From Rhynchopus euleeides (taxonomy: Eukaryota; Euglenozoa; Diplonemea; Diplonemida; Diplonemidae): 64,000 nucleotides of DNA. Numbering within the stretch: position 1 is the stretch's first letter; the number at the start of each line of letters is the position of its first letter. Positions 50,521 to 59,550 of this stretch are shown here, in pieces. Below the pieces are notes generated by a model. That model did no database searches. It had not been told where the DNA came from and worked only from the letters and a program-made list of their open reading frames with translations. Both the position numbers and the translations under genes were made by a program. Where the stretch lies: assembly GCA_963210315.1 (NCBI GenBank), contig OY723259.1, positions 868,001 through 932,000 of the forward strand. The letters are read 5' to 3'.

Positions 50521-52215
50521 CCGGACTTGCGTTTCCTCTGGTCCCCGCAGGCAGTCGGGGCACCCCCGGTCGGTGGCAGCGTCTGCACTTCGCTTGGGTC
50601 CGTAGGCACCGTGCTTCTCAGGGGCACGCGGCATCCCATCTCCCCCCGGGGGAACCGGGAGAACCGATCCGCAGGGTTCAACGACGTATGTACATATCTC
50701 GCGGCGAAGGAGCATCCCGCATTGCTCAATGTGGAGACGATCTGCCCGATCACTTTCCCTGCCCAACCATCTAAGGAGTAGCCCGCGTTCACTCCCTGAA
50801 CGACAGCGGTGTTGTCGATGAAAAGCACAATGTGGCATGGCGTCTCCAGCCATCTGACACAGAAGCCGGCCAAGCGTGCTGCAGCGTGCAGCTCCTTGTG
50901 ATATATGGGGAGGCCGGCCACATCAGGCGGGAACGGCCCGTAGAAACCATGATTGTCGACCACACAGCCCCACCCGGAGCTGCTGGCATCCGAAAAAACC
51001 GCGACCTGCCTGGTCAGAGGGGGTTGCCACATCTGCCACTCGTTCAGCTCAAGCGTTGCCAGCTCGGTCCTCATGACTTGCCTGCATTCGATGGGGAGGA
51101 GCGCCGGAGCATCCCAGAAACCGCCGGTCATCTCGCCCGCCTCTGCTCGCCCGGCTCTCGCCGTGTCAGACATCCAACAAAGGATGGTTGTGAGGTGCGC
51201 CAGCCGGAGTCTGAGTACATGTGCCCTCCAGACCAGGCAGCCGCACAGCCGCCACCACAGCCGCATTGGGAGGTGACCCTCCATATCCAGTTCGCGGGCA
51301 GCATCACGCACCTTCTCGACCCACGCAGGGGCCAGTCTCCAGCATTTGTCCCGCAGGTCAAGCTCCATGCCGAGGAATTCCCCCCGACTGCGTATTGGGG
51401 TAGTGTCGCCGATGATCACCCGATACCGCCCGCACAGGGCCCGGAACGACTCCGCAGCTCGTTGTAACAGCGCCGCAGATGTGGAGGCGAACAGCACGTT
51501 GTCTACCCATGTGATGTGGTCCACCCCACTCGCTGCAGCCCCCGCCAGTGTTACCGATGTTGCCTGTGCTAGTTGGGGACTGCCCGTGTAGCCCATGGCC
51601 AGGCGACGCATGCGCAAAACCTTGTTTCCCGCCCTGAAGGAGAAGAACCGTCGTGACTCAGCAGGGAGCTCCAGCTGGAAAAAAAAATTGGCAAAGTCAA
51701 AGTCGCAGAAAAGGGTGTTGCGCATCATGGTGTCAATGATCTCGGCGTAGGACGGGAGGTGGCACGGAGGCAGGGACACAGACGCCAGACACAGGTTCAG
51801 CTGCTTGCAACTCAGGATAAAGCGCAGGAAACCCGCCCGCTTCTTTGCGACGGTGAATGCCCCCGAGTAGAGGGGCCTCGGTGAGGCTTTAGAATCCTGT
51901 CGAGGCGCTGGTTCGGCGATGTGCCCGTTCAGAAGGTCCGGCACCAGAGGCGTGAGGAGTGCGTTCGTGGGGCCCCGCATCCTACCACTCTGTTCCGTTG
52001 CATGCTGCTTCAGAAAGTCTGGGGAGATACATCGGAAGTGTCGGGCTAGGTCGGGGAAATCAGCGAGGAGGGTCGAGGTATCGATGGGGTCCGAGGGCGC
52101 AGGGCTGATCTGGCCATCATAACAGGCTTTTGGAGCGCGCGTGCCGCTAGTCGAATCAAACCAGGCCGCCGCATAGTCGTACCCCCGGAGCAGCCGGGTC
52201 AGCGTGACAGCCACT
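50460..52215 (-). CDS. YR-1 reverse transcriptase / RNase H
   Basis: Meaningful sequence begins near 52215 (VAVTLTRLLRGYDYAAAWF), just before the recombinase stop at 52199; the open frame further upstream is only a shadow. RT motifs: FTVAKKRAGFLRFILSCKQL, CDFDFANFFFQLELP (motif A Asp), AMGYTGSPQLAQ (motif B), ITWVDNVLFAS (motif C with Asn for the second Asp). RNase H: FSDASSSGWGC, KELHAAARLAG, LFIDNTAVVQG, and a terminal VHTSLNPADRFSR. No ATG suits the start, so frameshifting or reinitiation from the recombinase frame is likely. It would copy the element RNA into DNA. Confidence 0.88.
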
Positions 52216-53137
52216 CCGTCGCCCCCGCTGACACCACCGTTGAGCCCCACGTGGTTCGATCCGTGTACTGCCGGGTTGTCTCCACGTTGCGATGGCGGCC
52301 CAGGGCCTGGGCTGCCTGCTCTCCTGCTATCTCTGCCGTGTGGGAGAGGGTGGCGTGTCGCACAAGGTGGGGCGTCACCCCGAGGTGGGTCTTCGTAAAG
52401 CTGAGGTATGTCCGGTACTCCAACTCGGGGAACACGTAACCCTCGGGGGTTGTGCTTCCCACCCTGTTGAGGAGACTGCTCGCCACCTCCGCCGATCGGG
52501 GAAAGCTCAGTGTTTGTCCGAGGGACTTGCGATCTGTCTTGCCGCCCGCCAAGGTGATCACGATCCTCTCCCCCTGCACCCGCACATGCTTCGCCCGAAG
52601 CCGGACCAGGTCCACAAACCGTGCACCGATACTGACCTGAAGCAACAGGGCGTGATGATCGACTGTCTGGCCCGACCTCGCTGCACTGAGGATGGTAGCC
52701 ACCGGGGGTGTCGCTGCCCGCTTGGCCTCCAGCCGGTCGAACTCTTTGAACAGGGGGTTCAGGCCCTTCGTGTACGCCGACACCTGACCCACCCGTGCCA
52801 TTCTGTAGAACGTAATTGCTTGATTTGCTGACGAGGCCTGGAAGTGGCCCTGTTGCATCTTCCATTCCACCCACATCAGATACGCCATGTCGTTGCCAAT
52901 GGTGGGATCGTGGGCCTGAAGGGTGCTCCGAAAGGCATCCGCCCTCTTCAGCACCGAGAGGAAAGGCTGAGGGGAGGCGTATGCGCTGCGTATCCTCTTC
53001 AACGTCAGGTCCTTCAGATCCTCGATCGCGTCCGGTTCGATCCCTTCTTTCTTTCGCGACTTGATACGGTCGAAGACCGGCCGCCACTGCTCGTACACAG
53101 GGGGAGGGGGGGGAGGGTTTGCCAGGATTGGAGTCAT
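52199..53137 (-). CDS. YR-1 tyrosine recombinase
   Basis: 312 aa from ATG 53137 (MTPILANPPPPPP). An N-terminal helical core-binding part (~20-120) is followed by the catalytic part: first Arg in SIGARFVDLVRLRAKHV, the HLVRH box (TPHLVRHATLSHTAEIAG), a later His in ALGRHRNVETT and Tyr in RQYTD. This R-H-R-H-Y set is complete, so it could integrate a circular DNA intermediate. The frame remains open upstream to 53227, overlapping the gag stop by a few bases, so entry by frameshift is an alternative to the ATG. Confidence 0.88.
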   Translation of the reverse strand: MTPILANPPPPPPVYEQWRPVFDRIKSRKKEGIEPDAIEDLKDLTLKRIRSAYASPQPFLSVLKRADAFRSTLQAHDPTIGNDMAYLMWVEWKMQQGHFQASSANQAITFYRMARVGQVSAYTKGLNPLFKEFDRLEAKRAATPPVATILSAARSGQTVDHHALLLQVSIGARFVDLVRLRAKHVRVQGERIVITLAGGKTDRKSLGQTLSFPRSAEVASSLLNRVGSTTPEGYVFPELEYRTYLSFTKTHLGVTPHLVRHATLSHTAEIAGEQAAQALGRHRNVETTRQYTDRTTWGSTVVSAGATEWLSR

Positions 53138-53223
53138 GCACGGGGCGGGGGGATGGAGTTGGGGGTGGGGGGAGGGGTTGAGGGGAGGGGAGGGAGGGAC
53201 AAGGAGGGAGGCACAGGCGGCTG

Positions 53224-54261
53224 TCACTTTCCCGCCTGCCGAGGGCCCCTGTTGTTGAACAGCTGGATGGGGCGCCTCTGCGGGTAGGGGTTGCTGCGGT
53301 GTTGATGGTGGGGCGGCGGGGGTGCAGGCTTCGCCTCCTTTGCCTCCTTTGCCTTCAGGTCGCTCGCTGCGACTGCCCGTGCGTCTCCTTCAATTCGAAC
53401 CTGCCATTCCGCAGAGAACTTGGTCCAAGCCATGCGCTTGGCCTTGTCCTCGTAGTGTCTCCTCGCCCCCAAACCGAGCGAACCCAGTTTGATGGCTTGG
53501 AGGGTCACTACATTTTTATGCAACAGCTCCATGGCCGTGCTGTCTGGGGCCGCCCCGTCCCGGCACATCCTGAATCCCAAATCCAGGTTGTCGAATGCCG
53601 TAAGGCCTTCCCGCACATGGAAAGCGTTGGGGTCGCCATTCTGCAGGCCCGACTCGTTGAACGACACCGCACACTTGGAGCGCAGCATCATCCGGCCGGC
53701 CTCGCTCTGCACCGCAGACGTCCACGTGACAACCCGCTGGATGTCAATGGCACCCACATCACGGCTAGCCCTGTCCCGGCGCAGCTCAGCCTCCAGGTTG
53801 GTCACCTTCCTCACCATGAGGAGGATCACTTCCTTCAGCCTCTGCGAGTCCATGTCATCCAGGAACTCCAGGTTTCCCCATCCCTCAGTATTGTGGCCGG
53901 CACCATCAGGGTGCACAGTCACTGGTGGGAGGAGCCCCGCCTCCGGGCGGGGCTCGCTCTTGGACCCCTCATGGATCCAAGAGCAGACGGGGCACACACG
54001 CCTCCCGTCCTCCCTGGCCACCTGGAACGCCCGCAGCGTTCCTTCCGGGAGGAGCTGTTCCATACAGCTGGTGTACTCCCCGAGGCCACACACCGCACAG
54101 TTCCCTGCAACCGGCCCCTCATGGGCGGTGGTGCATTCGGGGAACGCGCACCCTTCCTTAGGTGCCACCGGCTCGTACCCGTTCACCAATTGGAGGGGCA
54201 TCAGGTTGTCTACATCGATGTCGCGCACCCTGAAGCGCTCGGCAGTCCTTGGGGCGGCCAT
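53224..54261 (-). CDS. YR-1 gag-like protein with Cys-rich finger
   Basis: 345 aa. I chose ATG 54261 (MAAPRTAERFRVRDIDVDN), the first Met outside the terminal repeat. Residues ~35-95 hold paired Cys (CAFPEC, CAVCGLGEYTSC, CPVCSW) suggesting zinc binding. The middle is helical (SRDVGAIDIQRVVTWTSAVQ), and the end is basic and Pro/His-rich (PPPPHHQHRSNPYPQRRP), fitting RNA binding. There is no recognised domain beyond the finger; assignment as gag rests on its position first in the element. Confidence 0.72.
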   Translation of the reverse strand: MAAPRTAERFRVRDIDVDNLMPLQLVNGYEPVAPKEGCAFPECTTAHEGPVAGNCAVCGLGEYTSCMEQLLPEGTLRAFQVAREDGRRVCPVCSWIHEGSKSEPRPEAGLLPPVTVHPDGAGHNTEGWGNLEFLDDMDSQRLKEVILLMVRKVTNLEAELRRDRASRDVGAIDIQRVVTWTSAVQSEAGRMMLRSKCAVSFNESGLQNGDPNAFHVREGLTAFDNLDLGFRMCRDGAAPDSTAMELLHKNVVTLQAIKLGSLGLGARRHYEDKAKRMAWTKFSAEWQVRIEGDARAVAASDLKAKEAKEAKPAPPPPHHQHRSNPYPQRRPIQLFNNRGPRQAGK

Positions 54262-54309
54262 CGTGTGAGTGCGAGTGTGTGTGTTTTGGGGGGAAAATGT
54301 GTTGCACAA

Positions 54310-54403
54310 GCGGATCTTTTTGTTTGTGCGCACCTGTACGTGTATGGGTGTCCATACGTGCGCTGCCAACAGTCTTTTTTACCGTGACCTGAGCAGGTTA
54401 TAG
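54310..54403. repeat. YR-1 94-bp direct repeat, proximal copy
   Basis: Identical to 49704-49797. It lies 48 nt upstream of the gag start. A shared gcacaagcgg occurs just left of it (54303-54312) and at 49826-49835. Confidence 0.93.
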
Positions 54404-54610
54404 AAATCGTACTCCTTTCGCTTTATTATAGACACCCTGTCCAGCAACTGTGGGAGAACAGTTCCGGACTACTTTTTGTTGAGCGCACACTTGCTGTCTC
54501 AAGGCTGTGTTGAGGCCCTGTGAAGTGGCATGAGGTGCTAATCCAAAGCTTCAGTCGTACGATTTCCTTCGTTACTTCGCGACTTCGCTACGCTTCGTCG
54601 CTCGTAACTA
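54404..54610. repeat. YR-2 A2-B2 repeat (joined)
   Basis: The left 88 bp equal 54946-55033 and the right 132 bp equal 59419-59550; the 13-bp core at 54479-54491 belongs to both. It starts directly where YR-1 ends. Confidence 0.92.
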
Positions 54611-54939
54611 CCGTATACGTAAATATTATGGAACGGGCCCATTTTTGGCCGGTCCGTTCCATAATATTTACGTTCCATAATATTTACAGGGCCAGTTGGG
54701 GACTCGGTGGTGAGGACGGCTTGCGTCAGGAATCGCGCGAAAAGTGCACGAGTAGGTCCCGTCAGGGACTCTGTATGCCGTCCGATCACCTGGTCCAAGT
54801 CCCCGAGTCGCAGAAAGCCCTGTAAATATTATGGAACGAAAAAAATCTGGAACGCCAACCCACCAGCGTTCCAAAATATTTACGTTCCATAATATTTACG
54901 TTCCATAATATTTACGTTCCAAAATATTTACGTATACGG
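54611..54939. mobile_element. 329-bp non-autonomous inverted-repeat element (MITE-like)
   Basis: Its ends form ~25-bp inverted repeats (CCGTATACGTAAATATT...) with one mismatch, flanked by TA on both sides (54609-54610 and 54940-54941). Inside are several copies of cgttccataatatttac in both orientations. TA duplication suggests mobilisation by a Tc1/mariner-type transposase, inferred only. It has no coding capacity. Confidence 0.82.
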
Positions 54940-54945
54940 TAGTAA

Positions 54946-55033
54946 AAATCGTACTCCTTTCGCTTTATTATAGACACCCTGTCCAGCAACTGTGGGAGAA
55001 CAGTTCCGGACTACTTTTTGTTGAGCGCACACT
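54946..55033. repeat. YR-2 B1 repeat
   Basis: 88 bp matching 54404-54491, ending in the TTGAGCGCACACT core and then leading into YR-2 internal sequence. Confidence 0.92.
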
Positions 55034-55152
55034 GGGTTCCCTCAGGGACCGTGAATACGGCAACTTGACTGAACTGCAGGATGTCTTCCCCCAGGGGTAT
55101 GAGCACCTTCACGCTGATGGCACGAACATTTATGGAACAACACTGGTGCAAT

Positions 55153-56900
55153 TTATACGCGCGGGCAGAGAGCTGCATCCGCGACCCCTGAGGAGGAGAC
55201 AAACGCGGCGACGACGGGGGGCGGGGGGAGGGGGGGTGCCCCGAGTCGTGCCTGGGATGCTGAGACCGGGGCGCCCCTGGTGAAGGGGTCAGCGGCCTGC
55301 ACATGGGTGGGGACCCATTGGGGATCGAGCTGCAGGCGGCCCCAGTCTGCAATGGCAAAGATCCAGCGCAGAAGCTGGTTTGCGAAATGGTTGCGTGAGT
55401 GGCCCACCTTTACGCACGCGACGACACCCGAGTTGTCGATGTGGAGGGTGACTCGGTGTCCGGGGTGGAGACGCGCTGCGAGCAGCACCGCAGCAGCTGC
55501 CGCCAGCATCTCCTTGATGAAGATGTGCGGCTTCTCCACCGTCGCGAAAGGCGCACGCACGACCAAGTCGGGGGAGACCACGGCCCAGACGCGCTGTGAG
55601 GCATCACACCACAGGGCGATTGCTGGGAGAGGCGGGGGCACGTCCACCCACGCGTTGATCTCCATGGCGGGGAGCTCCTCGACCACCTCGTGCACCACCG
55701 AGGGGGAGACCCGCACTTGGTCGTCCCATCCGAGGAGGGAGCTGCCCACCAGGCGGCTGATCCTGCGAATGCAGGAGAGCGTAGACCACATGTTGCATAG
55801 ACGGTGCCCCGCGATGTGGCAGAAACGCAGTGCCCTCCCCGTGACAACACACAATTCCCGCGCTGACAGCGCGCCCGCCTTGAAACGCCCCAGTTCCGGG
55901 GAGACGAGGAATGCATTGACCCAGGCCTGGGAGGGGCGGTATGCATGGAGGGTGAGGTTGAAGTCGATGCCCAGAACAGTGAACCTCCTGAGGGGGACCC
56001 CGGCCCCGTCCTCCACTTTGAACTCCGCTCCCACATGCGCAGCTCGCCGGCGCACGTCCGCATGGCGGGAGACGGCCTCGTCGGCGGTGTTGCCCAGCAC
56101 AATGAGATTGTCAACCCACACGACACCCCTCTCCCAGGGAAGGATGACCGACGCTGCTCGATGCGCGATGGTGGGGGCCCAGCACCAGCCCATGCAGAGA
56201 GCTGTCAGCCAGTAGGTGCTGTAACGACCCCTCTCCGGTGCCAGCTTCATCCCGAAGAAAGGGCGCACGTCTGTCGCAAGCGGGATCTGGTAGAACCAGG
56301 ATCGAAAATCCTCGAGGATGGCATGGTCTGCAGCCGCGATCCGAGTGGCGGCGACGATGATGTCCGGTAAACCCATGGGCGGCGGGGGACGCATGCATTC
56401 GTTGAGCTTTATTGCATTCGTCACCAGACGCGAACCTCCCGAGGATTTTGCCACCGTGAACTGCGGGAGACACATTTGGATGGAGTCAGATGGGGGCTCG
56501 ATGACCTCAGCTTGCCGGAGAGTCGGCACGTGCTTCAACATGTTCCTCGAGATGCTGTTCTTCGCGCCGTACGGGAGAGTGTCGGGGTGCACTGCGCACT
56601 GGGCCAGGAAACCTTCCTTTGACCGGATCACTTCGATGATGCCTAGTAGGATACCCCCGGTGTCCAGCTCCAGCAGCCTATCCAGGTTCACGCGGTTCTT
56701 GGTAATGGGGGCAAGAGGCGCGTCAGAGCGTGTGGAGGGGGGTGATATGAAACCGCTCTGCGTAGGGAGGCCCACCCGCAGCGATGCATCGTAAGGGAAG
56801 ATGATGTCTGGGCGAAAATCTGTGCACTCCGGAGGTGATGGTTGGCTGTAGAAGGCAAAGGGGGAGAGACCCGGAACCCCACTCACTGCCACAGGTCGAG
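55153..56900 (-). CDS. YR-2 reverse transcriptase / RNase H
   Basis: Meaningful sequence starts near 56900 (LSPFAFYSQPSPPECTDF), overlapping the recombinase end by a few bases; the longer upstream frame is an artefact. RT: FTVAKSSGGSRLVTNAIKL, LEDFRSWFYQIPLA (motif A Asp), LCMGWCWAPTIAHR (motif B region), VVWVDNLIVLG (motif C with Asn for the second Asp, as in YR-1). RNase H: LWCDASQRVWA, IKEMLAAAAAVLLAA, LHIDNSGVVAC and a terminal WVPTHVQAADPFTR. There is no suitable ATG, so frameshift or reinitiation is likely. Confidence 0.88.
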
Positions 56901-57803
56901 GGACGCTGAGACCCGGACTGCCTCGCGCGCTGGATGAGCCTTCGCCAGCGGGATGTAGTGGAGGAGGGACTCCACCGTCGCATGGCGGGATACTGACATC
57001 ATCTCTGCGAGTGAATGGCCCTTCTGCATGAGGTGCATCAACGCGCCCCGCCGGAGCGAGTGGCCCGACAGCTGGGGGTCCACCCGGCGGAGGGCAGCCA
57101 CCAACTTCTGCCGCGTCGTGGGGAACGCCGGCGCGTCTGGAGGAAGAGACCTGCAGCGGGTCTGGAGGAAGTCGAAGGCCTGCGGGGACAGAGCGACACC
57201 GGTTGTGCGGCCCAAACGAAAAGGGTCGGACTTTCCTCCCGACCAGTCGAAGCCCACGTACGAGTCCTCGAAGGACAGGGCCCGCACGTCGAGCTTCAAC
57301 AGGTCGCCGACGCGAGCTGCCGCCTTGAAGGCGACCTCCAAAGCGACGCGCACCACCGGTGACGACTCCCCGTCGATGGCCTGTCGCACCGTGGCCAGGT
57401 CGGCGGGCACTGCCTGACGAGAGGGACGGAGCGCTCCAGACCTCTTGTAGGAGCGCTCCAAGTCCCGGAGCATGGGGGTAGGGTGCTCCAAGAACCCCGC
57501 GCGCTTTGCCCACGCCTTCAGGTTCTGCAGGTACTGCAGAAGGGCTGAGGGCTTGAGGCCATCCACCACCGACTTCTTGCTGAGCCAGAGGAGGATGGCC
57601 TCGTCGACCGCGAGGGGGTGCCCCGTCCACGCCTCCCACTGCACCCGGAAGTCCATCATTCGGCGAGCGACCGAGATCTGGCCCCGCCAAGTCGATGGGG
57701 CCAGAGCACCCGATAGGGTTGACATGGCGTGGTTGTAGACCTGCCTGACCTGGCCCGGAGAGGTGATCGACTCCTGGTGCCGCGGCCGACCCGGTGCTGG
57801 CAT
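56883..57803 (-). CDS. YR-2 tyrosine recombinase
   Basis: 306 aa from ATG 57803 (MPAPGRPRHQESITSPGQ). The N-terminal helical part includes TLSGALAPSTWRGQISVARR and LQYLQNLKAWAKRAG. The catalytic part shows Arg in FKAAARVGDLLKLD, the HSLRR box (LSGHSLRRGALMHLMQKG), a His in SVSRHATVESLL and the nucleophile Tyr in LLHYIPL. It is similar in size to the YR-1 recombinase but clearly diverged, so YR-1 and YR-2 are separate families. It follows gag after 113 nt. Confidence 0.9.
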   Translation of the reverse strand: MPAPGRPRHQESITSPGQVRQVYNHAMSTLSGALAPSTWRGQISVARRMMDFRVQWEAWTGHPLAVDEAILLWLSKKSVVDGLKPSALLQYLQNLKAWAKRAGFLEHPTPMLRDLERSYKRSGALRPSRQAVPADLATVRQAIDGESSPVVRVALEVAFKAAARVGDLLKLDVRALSFEDSYVGFDWSGGKSDPFRLGRTTGVALSPQAFDFLQTRCRSLPPDAPAFPTTRQKLVAALRRVDPQLSGHSLRRGALMHLMQKGHSLAEMMSVSRHATVESLLHYIPLAKAHPAREAVRVSASLDLWQ

Positions 57804-57916
57804 TTTTGGAGATTTTTTCGTCGGCAGTGGAGGGTGTGTGGTGAGGTGGGTGTGTGGGAGGGGGGGGAGGGATGGGAGGGGGCGGGACGGGGCGGGGGGG
57901 CACAGGCTGGTGGGCC

Positions 57917-59410
57917 CTAGTTCCGGCGGTAGCCCCCCCGGGGGTGCCCGCGAAAATCCGGCTTCCTCTCGGTAACCTCTCGGCGGGCCATCTTGGGAGG
58001 GGGGCCGGCGAAAACGGAGCGGTCAGACCGCTGCCGCTTGGGGCCCTGGCGGGGCTCGTGGCGGGGCTCGAGGGGGCCCGAGGCAGCCTGGAGGGCGGGG
58101 GCAGCGAACACGGGCTGTGTGTCCGCAGCGAAAAAAGCGGATTCCATCTTCCTCGCCCCTGCCGAGTCGCCCCCAGCGGCCCGTTCCAGCACAAAGAGCC
58201 TCATGAGCTCCCTGTGGGCCATGTCGCATAAAAATTTGTTCGCCTCCTCCAGTGTTCCGTGTGTCCCAATCTTGTTCGCCATCGCTTTCAGGTCCGACAC
58301 ACGGTGTGCGGCCTCGATGGACAAACTGGAACCACTGGAGGAGAGCGGACCGAACCGGACGTCCAGCCCGAGGAGGACTGAAGCCCGCCTGTCCGCAGAC
58401 ATGGTGGCCCACAGAGAAGGCTCAAGGTCCGTGGCGAGAGCGCCGGGGGCGAGGGAGGACTGGGGAAGCGGGGCCGGGCTGGCGTGGGGAGGGGGGTGGC
58501 CCGCAGCGATGGCAGCCCAAGCCTGGTCTGCGCCAAAGCCTGCTGTGTTTGCCCAAGGTGCACCACCAGACACAAAAGCCGGGTGGGGATCATGCTGAAG
58601 CGCGGCGACACCGGGGTGGTGTGCGGCCACAGCCGGTGCGTGGGGCGGGGGTGCACCGGCATGTGGAGCCTGCCCTGGAACGGGTGGCTGGGCGCTGGGG
58701 AGCGCTGGCGCTGGGTGGGGAGCATGTTGCAACGTGGGGATACCGGTATAGTGGTATGCCGACACAGCCGGAGCAGGGTGCGGGGGTGCACCGGCGTGCG
58801 GAGCCTGCCCTGGGATGGGCGGCTGAGCGGTGACAAACGCTGGGTGGGGAACATGCTGGAGCGTGGTGACACCGGGAGAGTGGTGTGCCGACACGGCCGG
58901 TGCCTGGGGCGGGGGCGCACCGACGTGTGGAGCCTGCCCTGGGGGGGGCGGCTGAGCTGCAGGAGCACCGGGGGCGGGCGCTGGGAGGGGAGCCTGCTGC
59001 AGCGTGTGGACACCGGGGGAGTGGTGAACCAACACGTAAGATGATGTGTGGGGGGGGGCACCAGCATGTGCAAACTGCCCGGGGGGGGGCTGCGCTGTCA
59101 AAGCACCGGGTGCTGGGTACAAGTTCTGGTGGTGGGGTGCATAGGCGTACACAGTGGGGTAAGCATGTGTGTTGTGCTGGGCCGGGCTCTGATGAGGGGC
59201 CCCCGTGGGCACGGGGTTGGCGGTTTGCGGCGGCGGAAGCTGCGATGGGGGAATCTGCGGGGGCTCCTGGGGTTCGACTGGTGTCACGGCCACAGGCTCA
59301 GCTGCGATGGCCTGGCCCGCGGCGGACTCCTCCTCAGACGGAGGCGGAGGCGGGGGTGTAGTCTGCGAGGCTTCCTTGGATTTTGGGGTCTTCTTCTTTC
59401 TTCCGGCCAT
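57917..59410 (-). CDS. YR-2 gag-like protein with Pro/His-rich tandem repeats
   Basis: 497 aa. ATG 59410 (MAGRKKKTPKSKEASQ) lies only 8 nt inside the A1 repeat, so the element uses the first ATG after its terminus. A basic N-terminus and Pro stretch lead into about four ~45-residue repeats with the pattern AQPPxPGQAPHAGAPP then HHxPGVxTLQHxPHPA. A helical region (~330-440: LSIEAAHRVSDLKAMANKIG) and a basic Arg/Gly C-terminus follow. There are no Cys knuckles. Its first position in the element and basic ends suggest a gag role. Confidence 0.7.
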   Translation of the reverse strand: MAGRKKKTPKSKEASQTTPPPPPPSEEESAAGQAIAAEPVAVTPVEPQEPPQIPPSQLPPPQTANPVPTGAPHQSPAQHNTHAYPTVYAYAPHHQNLYPAPGALTAQPPPGQFAHAGAPPHTSSYVLVHHSPGVHTLQQAPLPAPAPGAPAAQPPPPGQAPHVGAPPPQAPAVSAHHSPGVTTLQHVPHPAFVTAQPPIPGQAPHAGAPPHPAPAVSAYHYTGIPTLQHAPHPAPALPSAQPPVPGQAPHAGAPPPHAPAVAAHHPGVAALQHDPHPAFVSGGAPWANTAGFGADQAWAAIAAGHPPPHASPAPLPQSSLAPGALATDLEPSLWATMSADRRASVLLGLDVRFGPLSSSGSSLSIEAAHRVSDLKAMANKIGTHGTLEEANKFLCDMAHRELMRLFVLERAAGGDSAGARKMESAFFAADTQPVFAAPALQAASGPLEPRHEPRQGPKRQRSDRSVFAGPPPKMARREVTERKPDFRGHPRGGYRRN

Positions 59411-59418
59411 TGTTAAAC

Positions 59419-59550
59419 TTGAGCGCACACTTGCTGTCTCAAGGCTGTGTTGAGGCCCTGTGAAGTGGCATGAGGTGCTAATCCAAAGCTTCAGTCGTAC
59501 GATTTCCTTCGTTACTTCGCGACTTCGCTACGCTTCGTCGCTCGTAACTA
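59419..59550. repeat. YR-2 A1 repeat
   Basis: 132 bp matching 54479-54610, starting with the TTGAGCGCACACT core. It contains a cluster of CGC/TTCG-type short palindromes (cttcgcgacttcgctacgct). Confidence 0.92.

Larger units (their letters stand above)
49704..54403 (-). mobile_element. YR-1: ~4.7-kb tyrosine-recombinase retrotransposon (VIPER/Ngaro-like)
   Basis: Bounded by identical 94-bp direct repeats (49704-49797 and 54310-54403). Minus-strand order is gag (54261-53224), tyrosine recombinase (53137-52199) and RT/RNase H (~52215-50460), each overlapping or closely following the last. The order gag-YR-RT/RH resembles trypanosomatid VIPER more than DIRS-1 or animal Ngaro. A B-type repeat beside the 49704 copy, expected for split direct repeats, is not clearly resolved. 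The right edge abuts YR-2 with no gap. Confidence 0.88.
54404..59550 (-). mobile_element. YR-2: ~5.1-kb tyrosine-recombinase retrotransposon with complete split direct repeats
   Basis: Minus-strand order: A1 (59550-59419), gag (59410-57917), YR (57803-56883), RT/RNase H (~56900-55153), B1 (55033-54946), then A2-B2 (54610-54404). A is 132 bp, B is 88 bp, and in A2-B2 they share the 13-bp core TTGAGCGCACACT. This is the A1-ORFs-B1-A2-B2 plan of Ngaro-type elements. A 329-bp inverted-repeat element has inserted between B1 and A2. The repeats are near-identical and all frames are open, so the element looks young. Confidence 0.9.

Noticed and set aside
52216-53141. Long N-terminal extension of the YR-1 RT/RNase H frame
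   Set aside because: It overlaps the recombinase gene in another frame and has no similarity to known proteins; the RT part starts near 52215.
56901-58194. Long N-terminal extension of the YR-2 RT/RNase H frame
   Set aside because: Shadow of the recombinase and gag genes; Pro/Gly/Arg-rich without domains.
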